Shown here piece by piece: positions 45,919 through 56,700 of a stretch of DNA of 64,000 nucleotides; position 1 is the stretch's first letter; each line of letters opens with the position of its first letter. Under the pieces are notes generated by a model. That model saw nothing but the letters and a program-made list of their open reading frames with translations. It did not search any database and was not told where the DNA came from. The translations under genes were made by a program, and so were the position numbers. Source of the stretch: Dipteris shenzhenensis (Eukaryota > Polypodiophyta > Polypodiopsida > Gleicheniales); assembly GCA_047967505.1 (NCBI GenBank), contig CM106538.1; one strand, given 5' to 3'.

Positions 45919-47859
45919 TAGTGATGCCTACAAGTGCTATGGATAAAGCAGGTGATCATTGACAAGACCTAATGTTGGGCCATCAATTGCCAAATTGATT
46001 GGCGAGAGTGTATAGCAACATTGACAAATGATGGTCACATCTCAGAAATCTCAATCAGTCAAGGAGCCTAAGAGTTAATCACCTTGACCTACAAGTCTAA
46101 CTAAGCACCCACCCTCAGTCAACAAGAGATCTGTAAGTCCTCCAAGCAAGTCATCATCTTTTGCTTCCATAGTTACTACTTTAGGTGGAAAAGCCAATAC
46201 CATAGTGGTGCCTTCACCTTGCAAGGACATCACCATCAAGGCACCAAAAGGAAAGGCAACAATGCCGACCACCCTGTACCCACCATATCGATGGTCTCCA
46301 CTTGCCTCCCCAAGTGAAGAGAAAAGCCACCATTGGATTACCAAGGTTATGCTCCAAGCCTATACTCTCCACCTCTAATGGTGAGCTACATCACATAGCT
46401 TTTCTCCCACCATCACTTTCTATGCCTAATTAGGGAAATCCCAAAGAAGGATATGTGCAACAAAAACCAAAGAGAAAAGGAGGCACCCCAGGTGAATCCC
46501 TAAGAGACTACTCAAAGCTTAGGGCTACTATGAAGGCAATGAGTACATTTGGGTACCATAAACGTGCCACATGGCTACTCCACTTTCATTGGACCCTCCC
46601 ATGGGCATAAGGAAATCATTAACTTCATCAAGCAACAAGGTAGCAATAGTATTGTGATGCCAAAATTTGATATTTTTTATTTGGCATTGGTATTGTTTTT
46701 CTCTATGTTTGATAAGAGTTTGAGTATCAAGTGATAGCCTAGCGGCTCTCACTTATTTTTATTTTCTAAGATATTATATGGGATTGAGAGGATGAGTGGA
46801 ATGGATCATTGTAAATACCATGTGTATGAATTATAAATACCTTGGTATGGGGTGAGAGTTATTTATGTATGTGATATTATGGGGTTTTTAGAAAATAGGA
46901 AGAGTGTCATATAAAGAGGTGGTCTCATGTCCATGTGTTCCAATAATATAAGAGAGATAACATGCCAAGCATGTGAAAGGCATGTGGAGGAGTGTGGAGT
47001 CAAGAGGAATCCTTCTAGAATTCCTATGTGGAATAAGGAGGATGTGGACATATGGAAAAGAGAGGGTCCCTATGGGCTCCATGTGGGGAGACTCTTGACT
47101 TTCTCAATATTTTAAGATTCTTGAGCATCTTTTGATGGGACACATGGCAAGAGTAGCCAAAAAGGACATGGATGGTGACATATGGGCTTATGTGGTTGAT
47201 GGGGAAAGGAATCTACAGGCAACAATTGTAAATGGGTGAAGGAGGGTGACAAAATCTCTATAAAAGGAGCCCTCCTCTCCATTGTTCAACATCTCTTCCA
47301 CCATTAGGCTTCATGTTTCTGTAGCTCTAGTCTCCTCAAGCCTCTTCCATGAGCCTTCTCTCCCTCTTGTAGATATTCTCTTATGTAGATCTTAAGTCCA
47401 TCTCTCTCTAGTTCATTCACTCTCTATGAGTAGTCTTGGAGCTTCCGCTCCCTCTTGTATGTATGAAACCTCTTCTTCTCCCTTTTGTTTGTAGTATTTT
47501 GAGTTGCATTGGACTAGAGTCTCACTCTATTGACAATGAAGATCACTTCATATTCCCTCTCTTGAGTCTCTCTTCCCTTTTCTTTCTTTTAAAGCCTTAA
47601 AAGTTCTTCCTATTCGACCGCTCATTGCACACACATGGTCCATTCATTTCCGAGCCACAAGGGAGTTACTTACCCTAATCTAGGCAAAATCTATGAGTGG
47701 TGGATCGTGAAGGTGGAGTATTGAGGGAGCATCCTGCTCAAGCGAAATTAGCATGGGCGGAGGGCAGTTTTTATGACAGTTTGACCCCCTATTAGTGTTT
47801 TGCTCATAACTTTCTGCTCGAGAGTCTGATTTTGATGAAACTTATATCAGTGCGAATCT

Positions 47860-47863
<4 letters not shown>
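45919..47863. other. No gene; LTR-like features near the right end
   Basis: No recognisable coding sequence. A TATA box (47259-47266) followed by CT-rich sequence could be the promoter end of a solo or decayed LTR, but no partner repeat was found. Confidence 0.4.
47259..47266 (+). promoter_or_regulatory. TATA box candidate
   Basis: TATAAAAG in TCTCTATAAAAGGAGCCC, followed by a pyrimidine-rich tract typical of plant start sites. Confidence 0.4.
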
Positions 47864-47920
<57 letters not shown>

Positions 47921-47991
47921 TTGCTCTCTTGCCCCCCTCTTTCTCTCTCCCTCTCTGTCTCTCTTCTCTTGTCTCTCTCTCTCTCCCCCCC

Positions 47992-48045
<54 letters not shown>

Positions 48046-48058
48046 TTCCCCCTTATCG

Positions 48059-48122
<64 letters not shown>

Positions 48123-48154
48123 ATCTCTCTCTTTCCTTATCTCTCTCATGCTCT

Positions 48155-48205
<51 letters not shown>

Positions 48206-48287
48206 CTCTCTCTCTTCTATTCTCTATCGCTCATGCTCCACCCCTTTCTCTCTCTCTCTCTCTCTCTCTTTTCTCTTGCCCCCCCCC

Positions 48288-48328
<41 letters not shown>

Positions 48329-48589
48329 CACCCCTCTCCCTCTCTCCCCCCTCGTCTCTCTATCTCTGTCTCTCTTTACCCTCTTATCGCTCCCTCTCTC
48401 TCTCTCTCTCTTTTCCTATCTCTCTATCTCTATCTATTTTAAATGTATTTCTCTCTCTCTCTCTCTCTCTCCCCCCTTTCCCCCCCCCTCTCTCTCTCTC
48501 TCTCCCTCTCTTTCTCTCTCTCTCTCCCTATCGCCTTGCCCGCCCCTCTCTCTCTCTCTCTCACACACTCTCTCTCTCACACCACACAG

Positions 48590-48655
<66 letters not shown>

Positions 48656-48695
48656 TCTCTATCGCTCTAGCTCCATCCCTCCCTCCCTCCCCCCC

Positions 48696-48750
<55 letters not shown>

Positions 48751-48816
48751 TTCTCTATCGCTCTTTCCCCCACCCTTCCTCCCTCCCTCCCCCCCTGTCC
48801 CCCCCTCCCCCCCCAT

Positions 48817-48858
<42 letters not shown>

Positions 48859-48919
48859 ATATCAATCTATGTATATATTCCTCTCTCTCTCTCTCCACCC
48901 TCCAACCCTCGCTCCATCC

Positions 48920-48960
<41 letters not shown>

Positions 48961-49005
48961 ACTTCACTCTTTATTCTCTCTCGCTGTTGCTCCCTCCCTC
49001 CCTCC

Positions 49006-49053
<48 letters not shown>

Positions 49054-49070
49054 TCTCTTTCCCCCCCCCC

Positions 49071-49101
<31 letters not shown>

Positions 49102-49132
49102 CTCTCCCCACCCCCTATCCCTCTCTCCCCCC

Positions 49133-49189
<57 letters not shown>

Positions 49190-49228
49190 CCCTCCTACCC
49201 TCCCTCCATCCCTCTCTCTCTCTCTCTA
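47864..49228. repeat. Very long CT/GA tract (about 1.37 kb)
   Basis: Almost uninterrupted CT dinucleotide runs, broken by C-runs and short unique islands such as TATTCTCTATCGCTC, which recurs at intervals. This makes it a compound, higher-order array rather than a plain microsatellite. The 592-codon frame across it (47832-49610) is an artefact of the repeat. Confidence 0.97.
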
Positions 49229-50469
49229 CCCCATGTATAAGGAAGAAACTACAAAGCCAGAGATCTACCCTCTCATGGCACTTTTATTTGACTCCAAGTA
49301 CAAGAAAAAGATAGCAAGAGTCTCAAACCCATTGGGTGGAGCCCTCAAAGGAAGATGGACTAAGGTGGAAAAAGAACAAAAGGAAATTGATCTCGGTGGA
49401 CCACAAAGAGTCATAGGCAATGGGCCAGCCACCATAGGAGGACAGTGCAAGAAGCCTGTCACTCCCAAGAGGAGTAGACACGAGCCCCCCAACAAGCATC
49501 CCATCTTTGCCAAAGAATGTGGAGTTTCCCCTTCCAAAAGCTCCCTTTGGAGTAGGGGACCCGAGCATACAAGTCTCCCCACAAAAGCAGCAAGTTACAA
49601 GATTGGTTGAGGACTTAGAGAGGCTATGGCTTCTCCCATCCTACCCTCCACCGTTGGAGAGGAGAAGGACCGAATCTCCTAGGTATCCATGTAGCAATGA
49701 GCCTCCTCCTCATTAGCAACAATTGATGGCCTCCCCCCCTTCTAGACCCCTCCCCCGCACCCCCCCTCCCCCTCCTCCTCCGGTATCTCCGCTCCCCCCC
49801 CCATCTATCATCACCCTAGTCATCTAGCCCCCCCCACCTACCACAGTAGGTTCCCCCATTCCTTGTGTCTCATACTACTTCTGGCCCTAGCCCTAGTTCC
49901 GAGCCCGGGAAGGCTCTACCTTTTCCCCCTACCTCTTTCTTGATTTAGCAACCCCCTTCCCCTTCTTTGTAGGACTCGGTCTCTTCATGAGGGCTAGGGA
50001 AAGGGGGTTCATCCACTCAGTCTTCCCCTCTCTATCAAGGGACTTCAAGAGGCTCGGGCCATGGAACTATCTTGAGATTCCAGTCCTATATCCCATGGCT
50101 CTATAGTTGATGGTATTGATATTGTAGCCTCACAAAGGGGGCTAGATCAATGTGGTTGTCTCCCGAATGCATCCTTTTTGGGTTCTTTAGTGGGTCTTAA
50201 CGGTGACTCATGTGTCATGGGGTAGTTGAAGTGATGCTGAGACAGAGTCTCCACTTCTAGCTACTCCTTGTGGGAGCAATGCATAGCATGAGTCGTCCGC
50301 AAGTGTCACTCAAGTAGCTTCTAGATTGTTGCCATGTGGTTTCATGCGAGAAAGAGGGAAGGGGGAGAGGGGAGGGGAGAGGGAGAAGGGAGGAAGAGGA
50401 AGGGAAGAAGGAGAAGGGACTGAAGGGGGATAGAGTGACAACTACAAAGGCACTACAATGCAAACAAGA
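49229..50469 (+). other. Unrecognised sequence after the CT tract
   Basis: Plus-strand frames give a Lys-rich segment (FDSKYKKKIARVSNPLGG, near 49290) and, in another frame, PLPKAPFGVGDPSIQVSPQK (near 49530), then Pro-rich and stop-rich sequence. Possibly a decayed retroelement gag; no family is recognised. Confidence 0.3.
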
Positions 50470-50600
50470 GAACACCCAAAACACTCTCTTGGAAGAGAAG
50501 AGGGAGCTTGTATTCAAACTTGTGCAAACAACAATGAAGACCAAAGTCAACCACTTGGCCTTTTATACAAGTCACCTTTTGAAGGGAGGGCCAACCCTTT
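50470..50600. repeat. Dispersed repeat, inverted copy of 44195-44345
   Basis: GAAGACCAAAGTCAACCACT through TTTTGAAGGGAGGGCCAACC is the reverse complement of the 44.2-kb copy. Confidence 0.82.
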
Positions 50601-50674
50601 GATGGGATATCTCAAGGTGTATGCCTCAGGCACACCTTATGTTTCTATGTGTGAGTGCTAGAGGCACAGTTAGG

Positions 50675-50895
50675 TGCCCACAAGCACAGTTAGGTGGTGA
50701 GAGCCACATAGGATGATTGAGAGAATCTAGGAGTAGATTGAGGAGATGATTGTGGAGCTCTGAAGTCATCAGTGATGTCAGTGAGCATGTATGAGGTGCC
50801 TACTTAAGGACCTCACTCTTCTTCATTCTACAAGCAAGTAATGCAAGTATTCTGAGTTTTTGTCCACTCTTTCCTTTCCTTTCAGCTTACCAACA
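50675..50895 (+). repeat. Left terminal repeat of TRIM-like element
   Basis: 221 bp, about 98% identical to 51876-52097 by eye. Confidence 0.85.
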
Positions 50896-50908
50896 TGGTA
50901 TCAGAGCC
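50896..50908 (+). other. Primer-binding site of TRIM-like element
   Basis: TGGTATCAGAGCC, identical to the site in the copia elements here. Confidence 0.85.
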
Positions 50909-51875
50909 CTTTGATCCCCCTTGAGCCCATTTCTGCCACATCATCATCTTCTTCTTCATCTTCTTCTTCTCCATTTTCCTCTTTCTTCCCAAAATCTTTG
51001 AGAGCTTGGTTCTCCACCTACAAACGACCATTGCCCAAACCCTCTGAGCTAGAAACTCCTCTAGTATGGGTGAACTTCCACCTGCAAGCAATTGAGAAAA
51101 AAACGTCTCTGTTGGCTGCCATTCTCCAAATAGCGAATTTCTTGTATTGCTCAATACTCCCTGCCTGCTCCGCCATTGCCTAAGCCCTCTTAGGAGTAGA
51201 TGGGCGATCTCAAGACGAAGATTTTGAGCCATTTTTCAGCTCATTTGGTTTAGTAACGAGGGAGAAATCGTCAAAACTCAGGTTCAGCCTATAGCAACTC
51301 CCCCGGGCAAAAGCGCGCACCATTTCATCCAACCTCTGTGCTGGATTCTCTTTGGTATATGAGCTTTCTTTTGCTTCAAAAATCCCTCTTTTCCTTGCTT
51401 TGAAGAGTGAGCTACAAGCCCTCCAAGTTCAGCCTTTTGGTTTTGACAATTTTGGACAAGTTTTTGAAGATGATGCTACATAAAATGCTACTCTAGCATT
51501 TCTGGTTTTTTGAAACTTTCAGTAACTTTAGTACAAGTGTGGCTTCAGTTTTGTTTTGAATTGCTAGACCTAGTTTTGATTGGAAAGTACTCATTTTAGC
51601 CACCTCTATGAAGCATGTAAGAAGAAGCATCATTGTTTGAAATTTGGTCACAAGACTTTGCTACATTAAATGCTTATATTTTGAAGCATTTCACTTGTTA
51701 TTCTAAGCTCTGTAAGAGAGAAGACACTGCCCAATACCTGGGTTAGACCCTCTCATGGCTTGCTTATGCAAAATATGTGAAAAGCCAAAACATAAAGCAA
51801 TGTCTTGTTATGCTACAAAGGATGAAAATGTCAACCTGACTTCCTTGTTGAAGATTGCCAAAACAATGGTTGCCG

Positions 51876-52097
51876 TGCCCACAAGCACAGTTAGGTGGTG
51901 GAGAGCCACATAGGATGATTGAGAGAATCTAGGAGCAGATTGAGGAGATGATTGTGGAGCTCTGAAATCATCAGTGATGTCAGTGAGCATGTATGAGGTG
52001 CCTACTTAAGGTCCTCACTCTTCTTCATTCTACAAGCAAGTAATGCAAGTATTCTGAGTTTGTGTCCACTCTTTCCTTTCCTTTCAGCTTACCAACA
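51876..52097 (+). repeat. Right terminal repeat of TRIM-like element
   Basis: 222 bp; similarity to the left copy stops sharply at both ends. Confidence 0.85.
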
Positions 52098-53021
52098 CCC
52101 TTTTCCTTTTTAGCACTCTCCCTCACTTTACAACCATGGGCTCTTGGGCTCATGGGCGCCAAGGCATGTTACTATTCTTACCAACTCTCCCTACTAACGG
52201 AAATAGCACTTGTGTTAACCATATTAAAGTGCTTGGGACAAGCTTGGCATTAGGAGGTGATCCTAACCGGTTCCCAAATAGTGCTTGTGTTAGCCTTGCC
52301 ACTCCTAGGCTTGGGTGATTTGGGGTTCAAAATCCTTGAGCGCCCTCACACCTTCACCTATTTGTGGTTTGAACCTCGTAGACTAGCCTCAAAACCTAGA
52401 GTGACGAGGCTAGGCTTCCGCGAGGCACCCCATGACAACCCTGAATGTTGCTGGGAAGCCTTTTCTTTGGAATATTTGGAAAACAAACTCCCTAAGTTTG
52501 AGCTATACTCCTTCCATGGCTATTTTCATTGGCATCACTATTTCATGTGGATGTGGAGCTGAATAGTGCAAGGCACATGCACTCTTTGTGGTCGAGAAAT
52601 GTGCATCTCCTTGTTCCTGGTATGCACCTTCTTCCGAGCAGGCAGCTGGAACATAGCCTGTGACTGGGATCCTTGAATCCTTGGACTTTGGAGCGAGTTT
52701 GGGTATTTGGGAATGAAACTCCCTGAGTTTGAGCTATAGTCCTTCTGTGTGCACATTGCTTGTTGTAATCGTTGACCTTGGTGTATTTGGGTATCAAAAA
52801 CCCCTCGATCGTAGGTCTACATCTAATTTATGTCTACATGCAGATATTCAGGAGTGTAGACCCATGATGTGAGTTCCTTGGGCTTTGCAAGTTGCATCAC
52901 TTCATCGTCTACAGGATAATTAAGGGACTCAGTGACACGGCACTAGCCTTGAAAATTAAGAAGAATGGGATAAGCGCATAGGGTTTGGAGATCGGATGGG
53001 CAGAGAAAAGATAGGGAGGTG
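52098..53021. other. No gene recognised
   Basis: A 101-codon plus-strand frame (52257-52562) has no recognised domain. The sequence ends at the AGGTG target site of copia B. Confidence 0.45.
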
Positions 53022-53278
53022 TGTTGAGAGTTCACGCTCAACATCATGTGATCATGTGTGCATAGCACCATCACGTGATCATATGTGCATAGCACTAACC
53101 TTATAGAGTGCTATAAAGGAAAGGGTTAGATCCCCTAACCCTAATCCTAAAAGGGTTTGTATATATTCTATTTTTTCAACTAAATCTAGTGTACAGTTAG
53201 TCATTTGTGGTGTGCTCTCTAGCTATGCCCTCTCTCCTCATCTCCACTCTTCTCCTCTCCCCTCTTCATATTTTGTCA
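53022..53278 (+). repeat. 5' LTR of copia B
   Basis: 257 bp, TGTTGAGAG to TTTGTCA. U3 has two 27-bp tandem units (53042-53068, 53069-53095), the second with G-box CACGTG (53072-53077), then TATAAAGG (53112-53119) and a CCCTAACCCTAA telo-box-like run (from 53133). Confidence 0.95.
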
Positions 53279-53290
53279 TGGTATCAGAGC
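53279..53290 (+). other. Primer-binding site of copia B
   Basis: TGGTATCAGAGC next to the LTR; initiator tRNA-Met type. Confidence 0.93.
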
Positions 53291-55716
53291 TTCCTTGTCT
53301 TCCGCTGAGACATTCTTGAGAGTGTGAGAGAGATTGTGAGATTGAGAGTTCTCGAGTGTTCTCTTTAGTTGAGAGAACTTATGTTTTCTTTGTGAGAAAT
53401 TTCCGTCCATTTGAGAGGAATTTCCATCCATTTTTTTGATAGTTTGTGAGAGATCTATTAAATGAGAGAGAGTTTTTCGTTCATTGCTTGAGTTCTTTGT
53501 GAGGATTTCCATTGTGAGATAGATTGAGAGTTATCCATTGAGAGCAATAGAGAGAGATCTTTGGAGGTTCTTAGAAAATTCAATGAGAAAGAGAGATTTC
53601 TGTTGAGAGATTCATTTCTGAGAGAGAGCCTTTGCACTTTATGTGAGAGAGAGCCTTTGCTTCTACCCTTAGTCTCGACTCTCCAGTGCATCTACGAGTC
53701 TACATCATCAAGACAACGAGGTTCTACAGTGCATTTATAGCTTACTCCAAGCTTTAAGGCTTCAGTGACTAAGGCTCAGCCTTCAACGACCGGGATCCTA
53801 CAATGACGGCTCCCCAGCTCCTGGCATACAACCAAATGTGACACGACCTCTACGAACTTCAAGCTACTCCAAACGGCTCTCCCTTCAGCCATCGACCTGA
53901 CCTCGCGCAGTGCTAGGCTCCAACTCCTAGCCATCGCCAACAACAACCTCTCCAAGCAGCCTCTCCAACCGCCACCGAATGTGCGATCTCCAAGGCTCTC
54001 ACAGCCACCACAGCCACCGACGGCTCCTTCAATCAGCTCCCCAACATAGCAGCACCAATTAGCCCTTTGCCAACGGCTGCCTCTTACTTCTATAGCCAGC
54101 GGATAGCTCCAACCAGCCTCAATGCCAAGGCTCCATAGCATGTGACTCCAAAGTAATCGACGCACAGCCATCGAATAGCAGCAAGCCCATAGCCTTACAG
54201 TCGAACAGCCTTCATATAGTGCTCATGGCAGCTAACAACAAGCGCTACCACTCTCCAAAGCTCCATCGACACGGACGGATGACGACACCTCAGACGGGCT
54301 ACCAAGCTCGTATGCAGCCTGCTCCAACGCTGACTGCCATCGCTCAACGAACGCCGACAACAACGAACGGGCCGCTCCATCGACAAAGAAGACGACGGAA
54401 TCTAGAAGATTTCGTCAAAATCTTGGTAGATTTCGGCTTCCCAGAAAGTGGCACATGGCCCGTGGACCACGTCATCTTATCTACCACGTGGCAGATAAGC
54501 GTCTCAAATTTTGCCACGTGGCAATCCTTATTAGACACATCAACAAGTACCACGTTAGTAGCCCAGCTCATCAGCCACATCATCAGCCATGTCATTAGTG
54601 CCATGTCATCAGTGCCACATCATCAATTCCACATCATCAATGCCATGTCATTAGTGCCATGTCATCAACCACGTCATCAGTGCCACATCATTAGCCACAT
54701 CATCAGTGATACATCATCACCGACTGCCACATCAGCATTGCCACGTCTTCTCTACCACCTCAGTAGTGCCACCTCAGTTGTCCAGTCAGCATTGACCCCT
54801 GCCAGGCACACACAGTGCTCCACAAGCACTTCATGTGAACACTCCTACCACCTCAGCACAGAACTTCACAGGCACACCTCTTGCTAGGCACAGTGCCACA
54901 TCATCACAACATGTGACTCACAGTGACACATCATCATTGAGCACCATTTGCACTCCTTTTGCCCCTCCACCTAGATCAAGTCATATCTCTTGAGACAGGA
55001 AGAATTTGAGGGCGCTCCAAAAAGGAAAGTCACTCATTTTTTCGTGCTCTATGCTTTTGTCACATCAAGTGCACATTTTGGTGCAAGTTACACTCACATT
55101 TGAGCCTCTCTGACAAAACCACTTCCTTCATGCACATTTGCCTCTACATCGACGCATCTGACCCAGCACTTAAAAAGAACAAAAGAAAAGGAATTATTTG
55201 ATGTTCTTTCATCGATCGATGGTTGGTTTAGATCTAGATCTGAGTAGACTAGATCGCCATAGAGGGGACGCTTTGAATTCCCCAAGTTGCCAATCTAAGC
55301 CATGCCCAAAATTTTCGACTAGTACCTACTCAGAGTCAGTCCATACGCTCACATCCGATTTCACATCATTACATTACCTGAAACCTTACGTTCATCAGTT
55401 CAATGAGCAGACTTCAGAGTTTAGAGGCATTGTAGATTGATTCAGTGGGCAGATAGCATTTGATTTCACACACACATGCCACCATTATAAAGCCTATTCG
55501 GCTATCTCACAGCATCGTGCACATCATTTCAGCCTTGTAAAGCCTCTTGGCTATTCCCGGCATCATTGCCACAAGCCTTGTAATACAAATCAGATTTTAT
55601 ATACTGCAGTTCTATCTTCACCGACGGTACAGAGATTTCACTTGGCATCTTCAGTGTATTTGCAGTTGATTCATACAGAGTTTTTTAGGACACTTTTTGA
55701 GTACATTTTTTGCATC
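53291..55716 (+). other. Long leader of copia B
   Basis: About 2.4 kb without conserved coding sequence. The first about 240 bp and the last about 900 bp match A. The middle (about 53550-54560) differs, and a degenerate 14-15-bp array of GTGCCACATCATCA type lies at 54560-54740. The 222-codon frame at 54219-54887 is not kept in A. Confidence 0.75.
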
Positions 55717-56700
55717 ATGTTGACTAGCAACCTCAATTTGGAGGCATCTGCTAAGTTAGACAATTCCAATTACGGTACATGGAAATACCGAATGGAGACC
55801 ATTCTTGTGCTTCAGGACAAATGGGAGTATGTTGATGGGTCTACACCTAGACCATTGGCCGATCCAGGCACCAGTAGCTCTACTCCATCTGTTGTCACAG
55901 CACCAGCAACGGGATCTACATCTACACCAGTAGTAGATCCTGCCATTGCCCGAGCTCAAGCAGAATGGGATAAGAAAGATAAGTATGCCTATCACCTGAT
56001 CAAGCAGAATGTGCAAGATGTCATGCTAGGACAGCTCAACATAGTCAAGACATCAAAAGAAGCATGGGATATGTTCGCAGCTCTCTACCAGTCCAAGAAC
56101 ACATCCAGGATTCTCACCCTGAGAAACCAGATCAACCAGAGTTTTCGCAACAGCAGTGAAACTGGTCATGCTTATGTACTCCACATCAAAGACTACAACA
56201 ATCAACTTGCAGCAGCAGGAGAGACTATGAATCCCACAAAAATGGTTCAAGTCATTCTGAATGGACTAGGAGAGGGATATGAGAATTTAGTCCAGAGTAT
56301 TGCCATCCAACGGCAAATTCCAACAGTGGAAGGACTTCAGTCAGTTCTACTTGGTAAAGAACTTGGTGATCAGGCCATTCAAGCACGTAAAGGTCATTCT
56401 AATGATCAGGCATTCAGAGCTTCAGACAGAAGCAGAGGCAAAGGCAGAAACAGAGGTAGATCATATTAGAAAAGTAGTCATCATCAACAAAATCAAAGTC
56501 AGAATCAGCATTAGCATCATCCTCAGCAATATCAAAATCAGCAAAGAGGAAATCATTCCAATCGAGGAAGATTTCAAGGACGAGGGAATGCATCCACCAA
56601 TGTGTCAAACATTCAGTGCAACTACTGTCACAAGTTTGGACACTATGAAAGAGATTGCCGCAAGAAGCAGTACAACCAAGGCGGTCAATCCAGCAGTAAT
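55717..56700 (+). pseudogene. Copia B gag
   Basis: Start chosen at the ATG aligned with that of A. MLTSNLNLEASAKLDNSNYG, WKYRMETILVLQDKWEYVDG and a UBN2-type capsid lead to a Gln/Asn/His linker and zinc knuckle CNYCHKFGHYERDC (56617-56658). TAG at 56467-56469 and another about 40 bp later stand where A has CAG. Frame otherwise intact and continuous with pol. Confidence 0.9.

Larger units (their letters stand above)
50675..52097 (+). mobile_element. TRIM-like miniature LTR element
   Basis: Two direct repeats of 221 and 222 bp (50675-50895 and 51876-52097), each TGCCCACAAG to TTACCAACA, flank about 980 bp. The left copy is followed at once by a tRNA-Met primer site. The repeats differ by about four substitutions and one indel. 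The interior has no gag or pol. No clean target duplication or purine tract was found, so the exact ends may be off. A deleted larger element is the alternative. Confidence 0.65.

Noticed and set aside
47832-49610. 592-codon open frame
   Set aside because: Mostly Leu-Ser/Pro repeats from a CT tract, which is open in several frames at once; no domain, and the non-repeat tail is unrecognised.
54219-54887. 222-codon frame in the copia B leader
   Set aside because: Not preserved in copia A and its second half is a tandem array (SHIISHVIS-type repeats).
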